A stretch of DNA of 34,171 nucleotides from a bacterium (lineage in GTDB: Bacteria > Patescibacteriota > Dojkabacteria > SC72), in NCBI GenBank assembly GCA_021107795.1, contig JAIOSB010000018.1, positions 1 through 34,171 on the forward strand, given 5' to 3'. Each line of letters starts with the position of its first letter. The stretch's first letter is position 1. Below, one piece after another: positions 1-9,669 of the stretch. The notes under the pieces were generated by a model. The model had not been told where the DNA came from. It saw only the letters and a list, made by a program, of their open reading frames with translations, and did not search any database. A program made the position numbers and the translations under genes.

Positions 1-341
1 GTGATGATGTAAAAGCTGAATTTTTTAGTGTAGGAGAATTAGTAGCAACAACAAGTAAGTCTAAAGGTAAAGGATTCCAAGGTGTTGTAAAAAGATGGGG
101 ATTTAAAGGAGGACACAGAACTCATGGACAATCAGACAGACAAAGAGCACCAGGTTCTATCGGTGCAGGAACTGATCCAGGAAGAGTTTGGAAAGGTAAG
201 AAAATGGGAGGAAGAATGGGAGGTGATCAGTTTACAATGAAAGAAAAGAAAGTCATTGCAATTCAAGACAATTATTTATTAATATCAGGTCCAGTCCCAG
301 GAACAAAAGGAGACTTGGTAGCTGTATTTACTGAAGAATAA
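1..341 (+). CDS. rplC: 50S ribosomal protein L3, C-terminal part (truncated by window start)
   Basis: Open frame from nt 3 to TAA at 339-341; translation ...SKGKGFQGVVKRWGFKGGHRTHGQSDRQRAPGSIGAGTDPGRVWKGKKMGGRMGG... is typical of L3; followed by rplD. Confidence 0.95.
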   Translation, partial: DDVKAEFFSVGELVATTSKSKGKGFQGVVKRWGFKGGHRTHGQSDRQRAPGSIGAGTDPGRVWKGKKMGGRMGGDQFTMKEKKVIAIQDNYLLISGPVPGTKGDLVAVFTEE

Positions 342-342
342 C

Positions 343-945
343 ATGGCAGAAACGAAGAAAACCAAAACAACTAAAGAAGTAAAACTTAATCCATCCGTAT
401 GGGAGGTAAAGTTTAATGCAGACTTGATAGCTCAGGTTCTCTATGTATATCGTAGCAATGAAAGAAAAGGGACATCAAGCACAAAGACAAGAGCAGAAGT
501 TCGTGGTGGTGGGAAAAAACCTTGGAAGCAGAAAGGTACTGGTCGAGCAAGACACGGCTCTATAAGGTCCCCAATCTGGGTAAAAGGTGGTGTAGCATTT
601 GGATCAAGTAATAAGAACTGGAAAAGAAAAATAAATAAGAAAATGTCTAAGAAAGCCGCATGTATGATGCTTTCTCAGAGACTTTCTGAAGATGCTATCG
701 AATTTGTAAAAATAGGTAAAAAAGGGATTAAGACATTAAGGGAAACTATGATAAAAAGTGCAGGTAAGAAAACAATAATAATCTCTGCAAATAAAGATAT
801 AGATCTTGCAATAAGAAATGTAGAGAAAATTAGATTCGTCGATGTCGAGAAAGTAAACGCTAAGCATATTGTAGATTGTACCAAGGTGTTAATAGATGAA
901 AGCTCGCTTAAGATTTTGGAAGAAAGACTAACAAATGGAAAATAA
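343..945 (+). CDS. rplD: 50S ribosomal protein L4
   Basis: ORF with L4 motif (RAEVRGGGKKPWKQKGTGRARHGSIRSPIWVKGGVAFG); S10-operon position. Confidence 0.97.
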   Translation: MAETKKTKTTKEVKLNPSVWEVKFNADLIAQVLYVYRSNERKGTSSTKTRAEVRGGGKKPWKQKGTGRARHGSIRSPIWVKGGVAFGSSNKNWKRKINKKMSKKAACMMLSQRLSEDAIEFVKIGKKGIKTLRETMIKSAGKKTIIISANKDIDLAIRNVEKIRFVDVEKVNAKHIVDCTKVLIDESSLKILEERLTNGK

Positions 946-1228
946 AAACATCAAATTACAACCAGTGATATCAGAGAAAAGCTATGAATTAGCTAATGCT
1001 CTAAATAAATACACATTCTTGGTAACAGGAGGGATTAACAAAATAGAAATTAAACAACTTGTTGAAAAAGAATATAAAGTAAAAGTATTGAAAGTTAACA
1101 CAGTTGTAAGACCAGGTAAACTATATAGGGATCACAAAACAAATAAGAAATTTAGAAAAGGAGATAGTACAAAAGCTGTCGTTACCTTGAAAAAAGGAGA
1201 TAAAATTGATGAATTCTTAAATATATAG
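935..1228 (+). CDS. rplW: 50S ribosomal protein L23
   Basis: ORF, PVISEKSYELANALNKYTFLV; synteny. Confidence 0.95.
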   Translation: MENKNIKLQPVISEKSYELANALNKYTFLVTGGINKIEIKQLVEKEYKVKVLKVNTVVRPGKLYRDHKTNKKFRKGDSTKAVVTLKKGDKIDEFLNI

Positions 1229-1230
1229 CT

Positions 1231-2082
1231 ATGGCAGTAAAATCATTCAAACCAACAACATCAACATTAAGGGGAACTAAGCTCGAAGACAGATCAGCTC
1301 TTGTTAAGGGGCATGGTCCTAAGAAGCTCTCCATTTCTAAAAATCAAAGAGCTGGAAGAAACAATCAAGGAAGAATAACAGTAAGACATAGAGGAGGAGG
1401 ATTTAAAAGAAGAGTAAGAATAGTTGATTTTAAAAGAGACAAATTTGATATTCCTGCAAAAGTCACGGGGTTTTACTTTGATCCTAATAGAACTGCACAT
1501 CTAGCACTCTTACAGTATGCAGATGGTGAAAAAAGATATATAATAGCGCCTAAAGGTCTTAAGGTGGGAGATACAGTTGTTTCTGGAGAAAAAACTGACA
1601 TACTTACAGGTAATGCAATGTATGTTAAAAACATTCCTTCTGGTACACCAGTTCATTGTGTAGAAAACGAAGTTGGACGAGGTGCTAGGTTTGGAAGATC
1701 AGCAGGGCAGATAATCATAGTCCAAGGTATTGACTCTACAGGCAAATATGTACAAATTAAACTACCCTCTGGAGAAATTAGACTAGTTCCGGCAAGTGCA
1801 ATGGCTACCATTGGACAAGTTGGAAATGAGGACAAGGTGAATGTAAAACTTGGTAAAGCAGGTAGAAGAAGAAACTTAGGATGGAGACCAGCAGTAAGAG
1901 GTATGGCTATGCACGCAGTACAACATCCTCACGGTGGAGGAGAAGGAAAAGGACAAGTAGGAGGACAAGCTAAAGATATTTGGGGTAATAGAATAGGTAC
2001 TAGAACTAGAAGAAATAAGAAGACAGACAAATTCATAATCAGGCGTAGGAGAACTAAAACAAGACCTGATGCTAAGAAATAA
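1231..2082 (+). CDS. rplB: 50S ribosomal protein L2
   Basis: GRNNQGRITVRHRGGGFKRRVRIVDFKRDK and HPHGGGEGKG motifs. Confidence 0.98.
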   Translation: MAVKSFKPTTSTLRGTKLEDRSALVKGHGPKKLSISKNQRAGRNNQGRITVRHRGGGFKRRVRIVDFKRDKFDIPAKVTGFYFDPNRTAHLALLQYADGEKRYIIAPKGLKVGDTVVSGEKTDILTGNAMYVKNIPSGTPVHCVENEVGRGARFGRSAGQIIIVQGIDSTGKYVQIKLPSGEIRLVPASAMATIGQVGNEDKVNVKLGKAGRRRNLGWRPAVRGMAMHAVQHPHGGGEGKGQVGGQAKDIWGNRIGTRTRRNKKTDKFIIRRRRTKTRPDAKK

Positions 2083-2099
2083 TTTTAATATACTAAAGA

Positions 2100-2405
2100 A
2101 TGTCTAGATCATTAAAGAAAGGACCATATACAGATGAAAAATTGATGGAGAAGGTAAGAAAAGCTTTACAGACTGGAGATAGGAAACCTATCAAAACATG
2201 GGCTAGACCATCCACAATTACACCAGAAATGGTCGGATTGACATTTGCTGTACATAATGGGAAAACACATGTAGAAGTATTAATAGGAGAAAGTATGATA
2301 GGTCATAGACTCGGAGAATTTGCTCCTACAAGAAAGTTCAAAGGACATGCTAAAAAAGGGAAATTAGCGAAAGTTTACGGAAGTAGTGGTAGATTTGAAG
2401 AATAA
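2100..2405 (+). CDS. rpsS: 30S ribosomal protein S19
   Basis: [15 protein letters not shown]...[17 protein letters not shown]. Confidence 0.97.
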   Translation: MSRSLKKGPYTDEKLMEKVRKALQTGDRKPIKTWARPSTITPEMVGLTFAVHNGKTHVEVLIGESMIGHRLGEFAPTRKFKGHAKKGKLAKVYGSSGRFEE

Positions 2406-2421
2406 TATAAATATATAAACA

Positions 2422-2763
2422 ATGGAAACCAAAGTAAGTAAAGTAAAAGTAAAGAATATAGCACAATCAGCACAAAAGCTTAGACTCATTGTTGATCTTG
2501 TTCGAGGTAAGGACGTAAACGAAGCTCTTGATATATTAGAATTTACAAATAAAAAAGGGAGTCTTTTTGTCAAAAAAGCCATTCTTTCTGGAGTAGCTAA
2601 TGCAAGAGAAAAGTATGGAGTAGAAAGTGAGGAGCTTAAAATTAAAAGTATAACGGTTGATGGAGCTACTACCTTAAAAAGAGGGAGATTCGCTTCCAGG
2701 GGTAGACACTCAGTCATACTTAAAAGAAGAGCACATCTTAATTTAGAATTGGAAGTTAAATAA
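2422..2763 (+). CDS. rplV: 50S ribosomal protein L22
   Basis: AQKLRLIVDLVRGKDVNEALDILEF...RGRFASRGRHSVILKRRAHL. Confidence 0.96.
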   Translation: METKVSKVKVKNIAQSAQKLRLIVDLVRGKDVNEALDILEFTNKKGSLFVKKAILSGVANAREKYGVESEELKIKSITVDGATTLKRGRFASRGRHSVILKRRAHLNLELEVK

Positions 2764-3410
2764 TGGGAAGAAAAGTCAATCCAAATGCAGTAAGAATAGG
2801 ATTAAATAAAACATGGGATTCTACATGGTATGCCAAGAAAGCTGACTTTCCGAAAGCTTTAGCACAAGATTTAAAAATTAGGAAATTAATAAATGTAAGA
2901 CTACATGATGCAGGTATTGATGTTGTAAAGATTTTCATCTCCACAAAACAAATAGAGATAGAAGTATACGTTGCACGACCAGGTGTAGCAATTGGACGAG
3001 GTGGAGAAGGAATTGATAAGCTACAAAAAGAGCTTAGAAGAATGTTGCAACAAGAAGTAGAGGTAAAGATTAAGGAAGTTCCTAAAGCAGACCTTTCTGC
3101 AAGAATCATTGCAAGAACAATAGCAGATGGTATTGAAAGAAGACAACCATCTAAGCTCTTAATGATTAGTGCTAAAGAAAAAGCTATGATGGCAGGAGCA
3201 AAAGGAATAAAAATTTGGGTATCAGGAAGAATTAACAAGGCAAGTCAAGCAAGAAGAATCAAAGCTACAGGAGGATCAGTACCAGCACAAACCCTAAAAG
3301 CAGATATAGATTATGCTGAAGAAGTAGCAAAAACAACAGATGCAGGCTTAATGGGTGTAAAGGTTTGGGTATATACAGGTGATAAAACAAGTGTTCACTC
3401 AGAAGAATAA
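2763..3410 (+). CDS. rpsC: 30S ribosomal protein S3
   Basis: MGRKVNPNAVRIGLNKTWDSTWYAKK; KH domain GVAIGRGGEGIDKLQ. Confidence 0.97.
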   Translation: MGRKVNPNAVRIGLNKTWDSTWYAKKADFPKALAQDLKIRKLINVRLHDAGIDVVKIFISTKQIEIEVYVARPGVAIGRGGEGIDKLQKELRRMLQQEVEVKIKEVPKADLSARIIARTIADGIERRQPSKLLMISAKEKAMMAGAKGIKIWVSGRINKASQARRIKATGGSVPAQTLKADIDYAEEVAKTTDAGLMGVKVWVYTGDKTSVHSEE

Positions 3411-3430
3411 TTATCTATTAAATAAATAAT

Positions 3431-3847
3431 ATGGCATTACAACCTAGAAAAAGAAAATTTAGAAAAGAGTTTAGAGGCAAAATGAGAGGGATTGCTGGTG
3501 CAAACAATACCATTACATTTGGTGACTATGGCATTAAAGCAATGCAAAGTGCTTGGATAAAAGAAAGACAGATTGAAGCTGCAAGAAGGGCGATTACAGG
3601 CTCTATCAAAAGAAAAGGCAAGGTTTGGATTAAGGTTTTTCCTCACAAACCATACACGCAAAAAGCAACAAATAGTAAGATGACTCAGGGTAAGGGAGAT
3701 GTGGAAGGATACGTAGCAGTTGTAAAACCAGGAACGATACTCTTTGAAATGGGAGGTGTAACTGAACAAGAAGCAAAAGAAGCCCTCAGACTTGCATCTC
3801 ACAAATTACCTGTAAAAACTAAATTTGTAATAAAGAAGGGTATATAA
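3431..3847 (+). CDS. rplP: 50S ribosomal protein L16
   Basis: [17 protein letters not shown]...[50 protein letters not shown]. Confidence 0.97.
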   Translation: MALQPRKRKFRKEFRGKMRGIAGANNTITFGDYGIKAMQSAWIKERQIEAARRAITGSIKRKGKVWIKVFPHKPYTQKATNSKMTQGKGDVEGYVAVVKPGTILFEMGGVTEQEAKEALRLASHKLPVKTKFVIKKGI

Positions 3848-3910
3848 GGCTTGAGTAAAGTACTGAATATTGGTAAAATACAGGCCGTTATAACATTTAA
3901 CAAAATATAA

Positions 3911-4153
3911 ATGACAAAAGGAAAAGGAAAGAAAAAAGAATTAAAAGGTGTAGTCATTGGAAACAAGATGCAGGCTACTGTTAGAGTACAAATAAATACT
4001 CCTTACAGTCATCCTGTATATAAGAAAGTTGTAAATAAAAGAACAGTATTCTTTGCACATACAGATAAAGAACTGAACATTGGAGAAGAAGTAACAATTA
4101 GAGAAAGTAAGCCATACTCTAAAAATGTAAAATGGGTAGTAATTAACGAATAA
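3911..4153 (+). CDS. rpsQ: 30S ribosomal protein S17
   Basis: [21 protein letters not shown]...[19 protein letters not shown]. Confidence 0.95.
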   Translation: MTKGKGKKKELKGVVIGNKMQATVRVQINTPYSHPVYKKVVNKRTVFFAHTDKELNIGEEVTIRESKPYSKNVKWVVINE

Positions 4154-4521
4154 TGGTCCAAAGACAAACAATATTAACAGTTGCAGATAACAGTGGAGCT
4201 AAGACAGCCAAAATCATAGGTATCCCAGGATACTCAAAGAGAAGAACAGTTGGTCTTGGAGATATTGTTAATGTATCAGTACAAAAGGCAGCCCCAAATG
4301 CTGCACTTAAACAACATGATGTAGAAAAAGCTGTAATTGTAAGAGTTCATAAGGAACACAGAAGAACAGATGGTACATACATTAGATTCGATGATAACGC
4401 AGCAGTAATCATAGATAACAAGAAAGATCCTGTAGGCTCAAGAATATTCGGACCAGTAGCAAGAGAATTAAAAGAAAGAGGATATGACAAAATAGTATCC
4501 CTTGCACCCGAAGTTTTGTAA
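4153..4521 (+). CDS. rplN: 50S ribosomal protein L14
   Basis: [39 protein letters not shown]...FGPVAREL. Confidence 0.97.
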   Translation: MVQRQTILTVADNSGAKTAKIIGIPGYSKRRTVGLGDIVNVSVQKAAPNAALKQHDVEKAVIVRVHKEHRRTDGTYIRFDDNAAVIIDNKKDPVGSRIFGPVARELKERGYDKIVSLAPEVL

Positions 4522-4537
4522 TTTAATAAATATAAGA

Positions 4538-5032
4538 ATGAAGATTAGAAAAGGAGACACAATTAAAATGCTATACGGCAAAGATGCAGGAAGACAAGGA
4601 CCTGTACTAGTTGTTGAACCAAAGAAAAGTAGAGTATTAGTAGAAGGGTTAAACATGTACAAAAAACATCTTAAAGGAGATGGAAAAACAAAAGTATCAG
4701 AGATCGTCACAATTACTAAACCAGTATCAATTTCAAAAGTGATGCTTGTATGCCCACACTGTAATAAGCCAACAAGGATAGGATATATAATAAACAAAGG
4801 AATTAAAACAAGAATCTGTAAGAAATGTAATAAATTAGTGGATGCTAAAGTAGAAACAGTAAAAGAAGAAAAGAAAAAGGTAGAAAAGAAAACAACCAAG
4901 AAAAAAACAGCTACGAAAAAAAAGACGACTAAGAAGAAATCAACTGTGAAAAAGAAGACAACCAAGAAGAAAGCAGCTGTAAAGAAAAAAACAGTAACAA
5001 AGAAATCTAAGCCAAAGGAAACCAAGAAATAA
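4538..5032 (+). CDS. rplX: 50S ribosomal protein L24 with zinc-ribbon-like CxxC/CxxC and Lys-rich repeat tail
   Basis: ORF track start 4502 overlaps rplN; ATG at 4538 gives MKIRKGDTIKMLYGKDAGRQGPVL, a KOW/L24 start; CPHCNKPT...CKKCNK, then KKT repeat tail. Confidence 0.93.
   Translation: MKIRKGDTIKMLYGKDAGRQGPVLVVEPKKSRVLVEGLNMYKKHLKGDGKTKVSEIVTITKPVSISKVMLVCPHCNKPTRIGYIINKGIKTRICKKCNKLVDAKVETVKEEKKKVEKKTTKKKTATKKKTTKKKSTVKKKTTKKKAAVKKKTVTKKSKPKETKK
4892..4990 (+). repeat. 3 x 33-bp in-frame degenerate tandem repeat in rplX 3' end (TTKKKxxxKKK)
   Basis: Units 4892-4924, 4925-4957 and 4958-4990 encode TTKKKTATKKK / TTKKKSTVKKK / TTKKKAAVKKK. Confidence 0.85.
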
Positions 5033-5580
5033 TGTCAAGATTAAGAGACCAATATAACAAAAAAACAAGGAAACAGCTCTTAAAAGAAGGGAAATACCCT
5101 AATATAATGGCAGTACCAAATCTAGAAAAGATTGTACTTAATGTTGGTGTAGGTGAGGCAACTTCTAACAGTGAAGCCATTGATGAGGTAGTAGAAATAC
5201 TAACTCTCATATCTGGACAAAAACCTCTCATAAACAAGGCTAAGAAAGCAATCTCTACATTCAAACTAAGAGAAGGAGTGGATATAGGAGTATCAGTTAC
5301 ACTAAGAGGAGAGAGAATGTGGGACTTCTTTGACAAACTTGTAAATGTAGTATTCCCAAGAACAAAAGACTTCAGAGGACTATCTCCTAAATCTTTTGAT
5401 GGAGCAGGTAACTACTCAATAGGAATTGAAGATCATACGGTATTTCCAGAAATTGATGTAAATAATACCCGAAAAATTAGAAGTATGCAGGTAACACTAG
5501 TTAATACAGCAAAAGATGATAAAGGAGCAAAAATGTTCTTAGATAAATTCGGATTCCCATTCATAAAAGATGTCAACTAA
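5032..5580 (+). CDS. rplE: 50S ribosomal protein L5
   Basis: [21 protein letters not shown]...[21 protein letters not shown]. Confidence 0.97.
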   Translation: MSRLRDQYNKKTRKQLLKEGKYPNIMAVPNLEKIVLNVGVGEATSNSEAIDEVVEILTLISGQKPLINKAKKAISTFKLREGVDIGVSVTLRGERMWDFFDKLVNVVFPRTKDFRGLSPKSFDGAGNYSIGIEDHTVFPEIDVNNTRKIRSMQVTLVNTAKDDKGAKMFLDKFGFPFIKDVN

Positions 5581-5764
5581 AGCAAAAGAATACAAAGCAA
5601 GAGCATTAAAGAAAAAGAGTAAATATGCAACAAGGGTGTATAATAGATGTGAGCTATGTGGAAGATCAAGAGCATATCTTAGACACTACGGTATTTGTAG
5701 GATTTGTTTTAGGAAATTAGCAAGTATGGGGGAGATCCCAGGTGTTAAGAAATCTATTTGGTAA
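5570..5764 (+). CDS. rpsN: 30S ribosomal protein S14, zinc-binding type
   Basis: [39 protein letters not shown]. Confidence 0.97.
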   Translation: MSTKAKEYKARALKKKSKYATRVYNRCELCGRSRAYLRHYGICRICFRKLASMGEIPGVKKSIW

Positions 5765-5780
5765 ATTTAAATAAAGAAAT

Positions 5781-6161
5781 ATGAACGATTACATATCAGA
5801 CCTATTGGCAAGATTACACAACGGAATAATAAGACAAAGGGAATCAATAACAGTTCCCAACTCTAAGGCAATAATCGCCGTCTTAGAAGTATTGAAACAA
5901 GAAGAAATGATTGCAGACTTTGAGAAAGTTGAAGACATGATTGAAGTCAAACCAATATACGAAGAAGATGGCAAGCCCTTGGTTAAACACTTTACTAGAG
6001 TTAGTAAACCAGGACAAAGAATGTATGTATCTAGTAAAGAACTAACACCCGTTATGAACGGAAGAGGAATAAATATTATATCTACCTCCTCTGGAGTCAT
6101 GACAGGATCTATGGCTAAAAGTAAGAATCTTGGAGGTGAATTAATCTGTAAAGTATGGTAA
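5781..6161 (+). CDS. rpsH: 30S ribosomal protein S8
   Basis: ISDLLARLHNGIIRQRESITVPNSK...INIISTSSGVMTGSMAKSKNLGGELICKVW. Confidence 0.97.
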   Translation: MNDYISDLLARLHNGIIRQRESITVPNSKAIIAVLEVLKQEEMIADFEKVEDMIEVKPIYEEDGKPLVKHFTRVSKPGQRMYVSSKELTPVMNGRGINIISTSSGVMTGSMAKSKNLGGELICKVW

Positions 6162-6164
6162 ACG

Positions 6165-6710
6165 ATGTCTAGAATAGGAAACCAACCAATAACAATAGAA
6201 GAAGGAGTTACAGTTACAATAAAGGATAAGAATGTTAATGTAAAAGGACCAAAGGGAGAACTAAATGTAGAATTACACTTCAAGATTTCTGCAGAGATAA
6301 AAGATAACGAAGTGATAGTATCAAGAATGGACGAAGAGAAACTAAGTAAATCACTACACGGAACATTCAGAATGCATATTGCAAATGCAATAGAAGGAGT
6401 AAAAAATGGTTATGAAAAGAAATTGGAATTGGTAGGAGTAGGATACAGAGCAAGATTAGAAGGAAAAACACTAGTCATGACCCTAGGATGGAACCATCCA
6501 GTAAAGGTAGAACCATACGAAGGTATAGAAGTTGAAGTTCCAGAAGAAACCAAGATTACAATAAAAGGAATTGACAAACAACAGGTAGGGGAATTTGCAG
6601 CAAAGATTAGAGGAATTAGAAAACCAGAACCATATAAAGGAAAAGGAATAAGATATGAAGGTGAATATGTTAAAAGAAAGAGTTCTAAATCTAGTTTAGG
6701 GGTAGCATAA
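6165..6710 (+). CDS. rplF: 50S ribosomal protein L6
   Basis: MSRIGNQPITIEEGVTVTIKDKNVNVKGPKGEL...KIRGIRKPEPYKGKGIRYEGE. Confidence 0.97.
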   Translation: MSRIGNQPITIEEGVTVTIKDKNVNVKGPKGELNVELHFKISAEIKDNEVIVSRMDEEKLSKSLHGTFRMHIANAIEGVKNGYEKKLELVGVGYRARLEGKTLVMTLGWNHPVKVEPYEGIEVEVPEETKITIKGIDKQQVGEFAAKIRGIRKPEPYKGKGIRYEGEYVKRKSSKSSLGVA

Positions 6711-6711
6711 T

Positions 6712-7035
6712 ATGAAAAAAACAAGTAAACAAAAAAGACTAAGAAGAAAAATGCATATTAGAAAAACCATGAGTGGTACAAAACTAATACCAAGAGTTTT
6801 TGTGTTTAAAAGTAATAAATACTTTTATCCTGGACTTGCTAATGATGACGAAAACAAAGTAATAATGAGTATGATATGTAAAAAGAGTGAAAAAGAAATT
6901 GTTTCTTTAGCAAAGAAAATGTCAAAGAAACTTTCTAAATACGACAAACTAGTATTTGACAGAAGTGGATATAAATATCATGGATTAGTTAAGCTCTTTG
7001 TAGAAACACTAAGAGAAAATAAAGTTAATATATAG
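6712..7035 (+). CDS. rplR: 50S ribosomal protein L18
   Basis: Position between L6 and S5; RLRRKMHIRKTMSGTKLIPRVFVFKSNKYFY...KLVFDRSGYKYHGLVKLFVETLRE. Confidence 0.92.
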   Translation: MKKTSKQKRLRRKMHIRKTMSGTKLIPRVFVFKSNKYFYPGLANDDENKVIMSMICKKSEKEIVSLAKKMSKKLSKYDKLVFDRSGYKYHGLVKLFVETLRENKVNI

Positions 7036-7044
7036 GAAATAAAA

Positions 7045-7875
7045 ATGCAAGATAGAAATAACCGTAACAATAGAAACCGTAGGAATCACAGAAGACAACC
7101 AAAAGGATATGAAAAGAAGACAGTATCTATCCGAAGAGTTGCTAAAGTAACCAAAGGTGGTAGAAGACTCAGATTTAGTGCAATGGTAATAGTAGGAGAT
7201 AAGAAAGGTAAGGTAGGAATAGGACTTGGAAGAGGAAGTGATACTAGAAGTGCAGTTGAGAAGGGAGAAAGAGTAGCAGTTAAAGCTATGAAACAAATCC
7301 AACTAATAGGTGATACAATACCACACGAAATAGAACACAAGCATGGATCTGCGAGAGTACTACTCAGACCTGCAAAACAAGGTACAGGTATCATCGCAGG
7401 ATCATCAGTAAGAGTAATATTAGAATTGGCAGGTATAGAAAACATATATGGAAAACTACTAGGAAGTAACGACCCTATTTCAAATGCATACTGTACTTTT
7501 GAAGCTCTACAAGAACTACGAAATGGAAGAGTTCTAAGAAAGATGAGAGTGATGAGAGAAAGAGTCCAATGGAAGAAAGATGTAGATGCAGAAAGAAAAA
7601 CAAAAGAAACTGCAAAGAGGAAAGCAAACAGAAAGAACTACAAGAAGGATAATCGTAAAAAACAGAAACCTAATAAGAAATTCGTAGCTAAACCAACAAA
7701 GAAGGAAGTTAATAAGAAGTCTGTAACTAAGCCAGTAAAGAAGGAAGTTAAGAAAGAACCTGTAACCAAGCCAGTGAAAAAGGAAACTAAGAAAAAGACA
7801 ATAGTTAAACCGGTCGAAAAGAAACCAAAGAAAAAAACAGTAGCTAAACCAGCGAAAAAGAAAACTAAGAAATAA
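7045..7875 (+). CDS. rpsE: 30S ribosomal protein S5 with extended Lys-rich repeat tail
   Basis: S5 core VRRVAKVTKGGRRLRFSAMVIVGDKKGKVGIGLGRG...; long K/P/V repeat C-terminus. Confidence 0.96.
   Translation: MQDRNNRNNRNRRNHRRQPKGYEKKTVSIRRVAKVTKGGRRLRFSAMVIVGDKKGKVGIGLGRGSDTRSAVEKGERVAVKAMKQIQLIGDTIPHEIEHKHGSARVLLRPAKQGTGIIAGSSVRVILELAGIENIYGKLLGSNDPISNAYCTFEALQELRNGRVLRKMRVMRERVQWKKDVDAERKTKETAKRKANRKNYKKDNRKKQKPNKKFVAKPTKKEVNKKSVTKPVKKEVKKEPVTKPVKKETKKKTIVKPVEKKPKKKTVAKPAKKKTKK
7693..7872 (+). repeat. about 4.6 x 39-bp in-frame tandem repeat in rpsE 3' end (13-aa unit P[TVA]KKEVxKKxVTK)
   Basis: Units start at 7693, 7732, 7771, 7810 and 7849 (partial): PTKKEVNKKSVTK/PVKKEVKKEPVTK/PVKKETKKKTIVK/PVEKKPKKKTVAK/PAKKKTKK. 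Confidence 0.9.
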
Positions 7876-7895
7876 TAAGTTTAAGAGATAAGAAT

Positions 7896-8339
7896 ATGTA
7901 TTTACACAACATACCAAAAAGAAATAAAAGGAAGCACAAAGCTAAAAGACTTGGAAGAGGATATGGATCTGGAGTAGGAGGCCATACAGTAGGAAGAGGT
8001 ACGAAAGGACAAAAATCAAGAGCAGGTCATAAATCCCTTGTTGCTTTCGAAGGAGGAAACACCCCATTCTTTAGAAGAATACCAAAATTAAGTGGATTTA
8101 AACCAATAAACAAAATTGGATTTACAGTAGTAAACTTAGATATCCTTCAAGCAAACTATAAATCAGGAGAAACTGTAAATATCTCAACACTGAAGGACAA
8201 AGGATTGGTAGGAAATAGGGTTGAAAACGTCAAAATATTAGGTGAGGGAGAGCTTAAAAAGAAGCTAACAATTGACAATTTACCAATGTCTAAAAGTGCA
8301 CAAGAGAAAATCATCAATGCAGGTGGTACAATTAAGTAA
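7896..8339 (+). CDS. rplO: 50S ribosomal protein L15
   Basis: KRLGRGYGSGVGGHTVGRGTKGQKSRAGHK...FEGGNTPFFRRIPKLSGF. Confidence 0.96.
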   Translation: MYLHNIPKRNKRKHKAKRLGRGYGSGVGGHTVGRGTKGQKSRAGHKSLVAFEGGNTPFFRRIPKLSGFKPINKIGFTVVNLDILQANYKSGETVNISTLKDKGLVGNRVENVKILGEGELKKKLTIDNLPMSKSAQEKIINAGGTIK

Positions 8340-8363
8340 TAGTACTATTAAAAACTATCAATT

Positions 8364-9629
8364 ATGCCAAAGTTTTTTGAAACAATAAAAAATATCTGGA
8401 AGACAAAAGATATAAGAAAAAAGATTCTCTTTGCTGTATGGATTCTAATTTTCTATAGAATCCTAGCTGCAATACCAGTAGTAGGTATCCCTGCTGATGC
8501 TCTTGTTAAACTCTTCGAAGGAAATGACTTAGGAGATCTTCTAAGTACAATGTCCGGTGGAGTCCTTGAAACAGCGTCTATCGTTGCTATCGGACTTGCA
8601 CCATACATTAATGCATCTATTGTATTCCAATTGCTAGGTTCAGTAATTCCTAAATTGGAAGAACTAAGAAAAAGTGGTGCAGATGGAAGGAAGACAATAA
8701 GTATGTATACACGACTACTAACAGTACCACTAGCAATACTCCAATCATTTGTCATCTATTCAACACTACGAGGATTTGGATTAGTAGAACAGTTAGACTT
8801 ACTCCCACTTCTTACAATGTCCCTAACACTAACTGCAGGGTCGGTAATAATGATGTGGCTAAGTGAGCTAATCTCAGAAAGTGGAGTTGGCGGTGGATCC
8901 TCATATCTGATATTTCTAGGTATTATATCTGGAATCCCAGGAACTATAAAAAGCAATCTAATGCTTATGGACGAGGTCCAAACTACTATATTCTTTGTAT
9001 TTGCATTGGTACTTATGGCATCAGTTGTATATATAACTCAAGCAGAAAGAAGGATAACTACACAATACTCGCGAAGAGTAAGAGCAGGAGGTGCAAAAGA
9101 CAGCTATATCCCAATAAAGCTTACTCAAACTGGAGTTATGCCTGTAATCTTTGCAATTTCTATGCTCTCATTCCCACAAATGGTTGCACAGTTTTTACTA
9201 AGTAAAGACTATGGTGATAAAATCACTAATATCGCACAACAAGCTACTACCCTATTTGCAAACGACTATTTTAAAAATATACTTACTTTTGTTTTGATAG
9301 TGGCCTTTTCATTCTTCTACCTCTCTGTAGTATTTAATACAGAAGAATTATCAGAAAATTTGCAGAAACAGGGAGCCTTTATTCAAGGAATTCGACCAGG
9401 AAAAAGTACAGCCGCATACCTAAAGAAAACAGCCTTAAGACTAACTGCTGTAGGTGCCATATTTCTAGCCTTGATTGCAATTTTACCAAATATATTTATC
9501 AGTATGGGACTGATGACAACTACGATAATGTCTGGTACAGGACTTCTCATTGTAGTAAGTACGGTACTAGATATGAAGCGACAAGTAGAATCAATGGCTG
9601 TTGTTAGAAGTTATGACAAGTATTTGTAG
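8364..9629 (+). CDS. secY: Preprotein translocase subunit SecY
   Basis: Multi-TM ORF; FAVWILIFYRILAAIPVVGI, GLAPYINASIVFQLL, FNTEELSENLQKQGAFIQGIRPG. Confidence 0.97.
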   Translation: MPKFFETIKNIWKTKDIRKKILFAVWILIFYRILAAIPVVGIPADALVKLFEGNDLGDLLSTMSGGVLETASIVAIGLAPYINASIVFQLLGSVIPKLEELRKSGADGRKTISMYTRLLTVPLAILQSFVIYSTLRGFGLVEQLDLLPLLTMSLTLTAGSVIMMWLSELISESGVGGGSSYLIFLGIISGIPGTIKSNLMLMDEVQTTIFFVFALVLMASVVYITQAERRITTQYSRRVRAGGAKDSYIPIKLTQTGVMPVIFAISMLSFPQMVAQFLLSKDYGDKITNIAQQATTLFANDYFKNILTFVLIVAFSFFYLSVVFNTEELSENLQKQGAFIQGIRPGKSTAAYLKKTALRLTAVGAIFLALIAILPNIFISMGLMTTTIMSGTGLLIVVSTVLDMKRQVESMAVVRSYDKYL

Positions 9630-9669
9630 TATACTATTCTCATCTGTCTAAATTAACATACTCTTGCAA

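Noticed and set aside
4468-5025. 185-aa minus-strand ORF (F/V-rich) opposite rplX
   Set aside because: Its F/V-rich stretch is just the complement of the Lys-rich L24 repeat tail.
7693-7872. Regular 39-bp repeats as a CRISPR array
   Set aside because: Repeats are contiguous, in frame and coding for the S5 tail; no spacers.
7534-7917. 127-aa minus-strand ORF opposite rpsE tail
   Set aside because: Complement of the Lys-rich S5 repeats; no independent coding signal.
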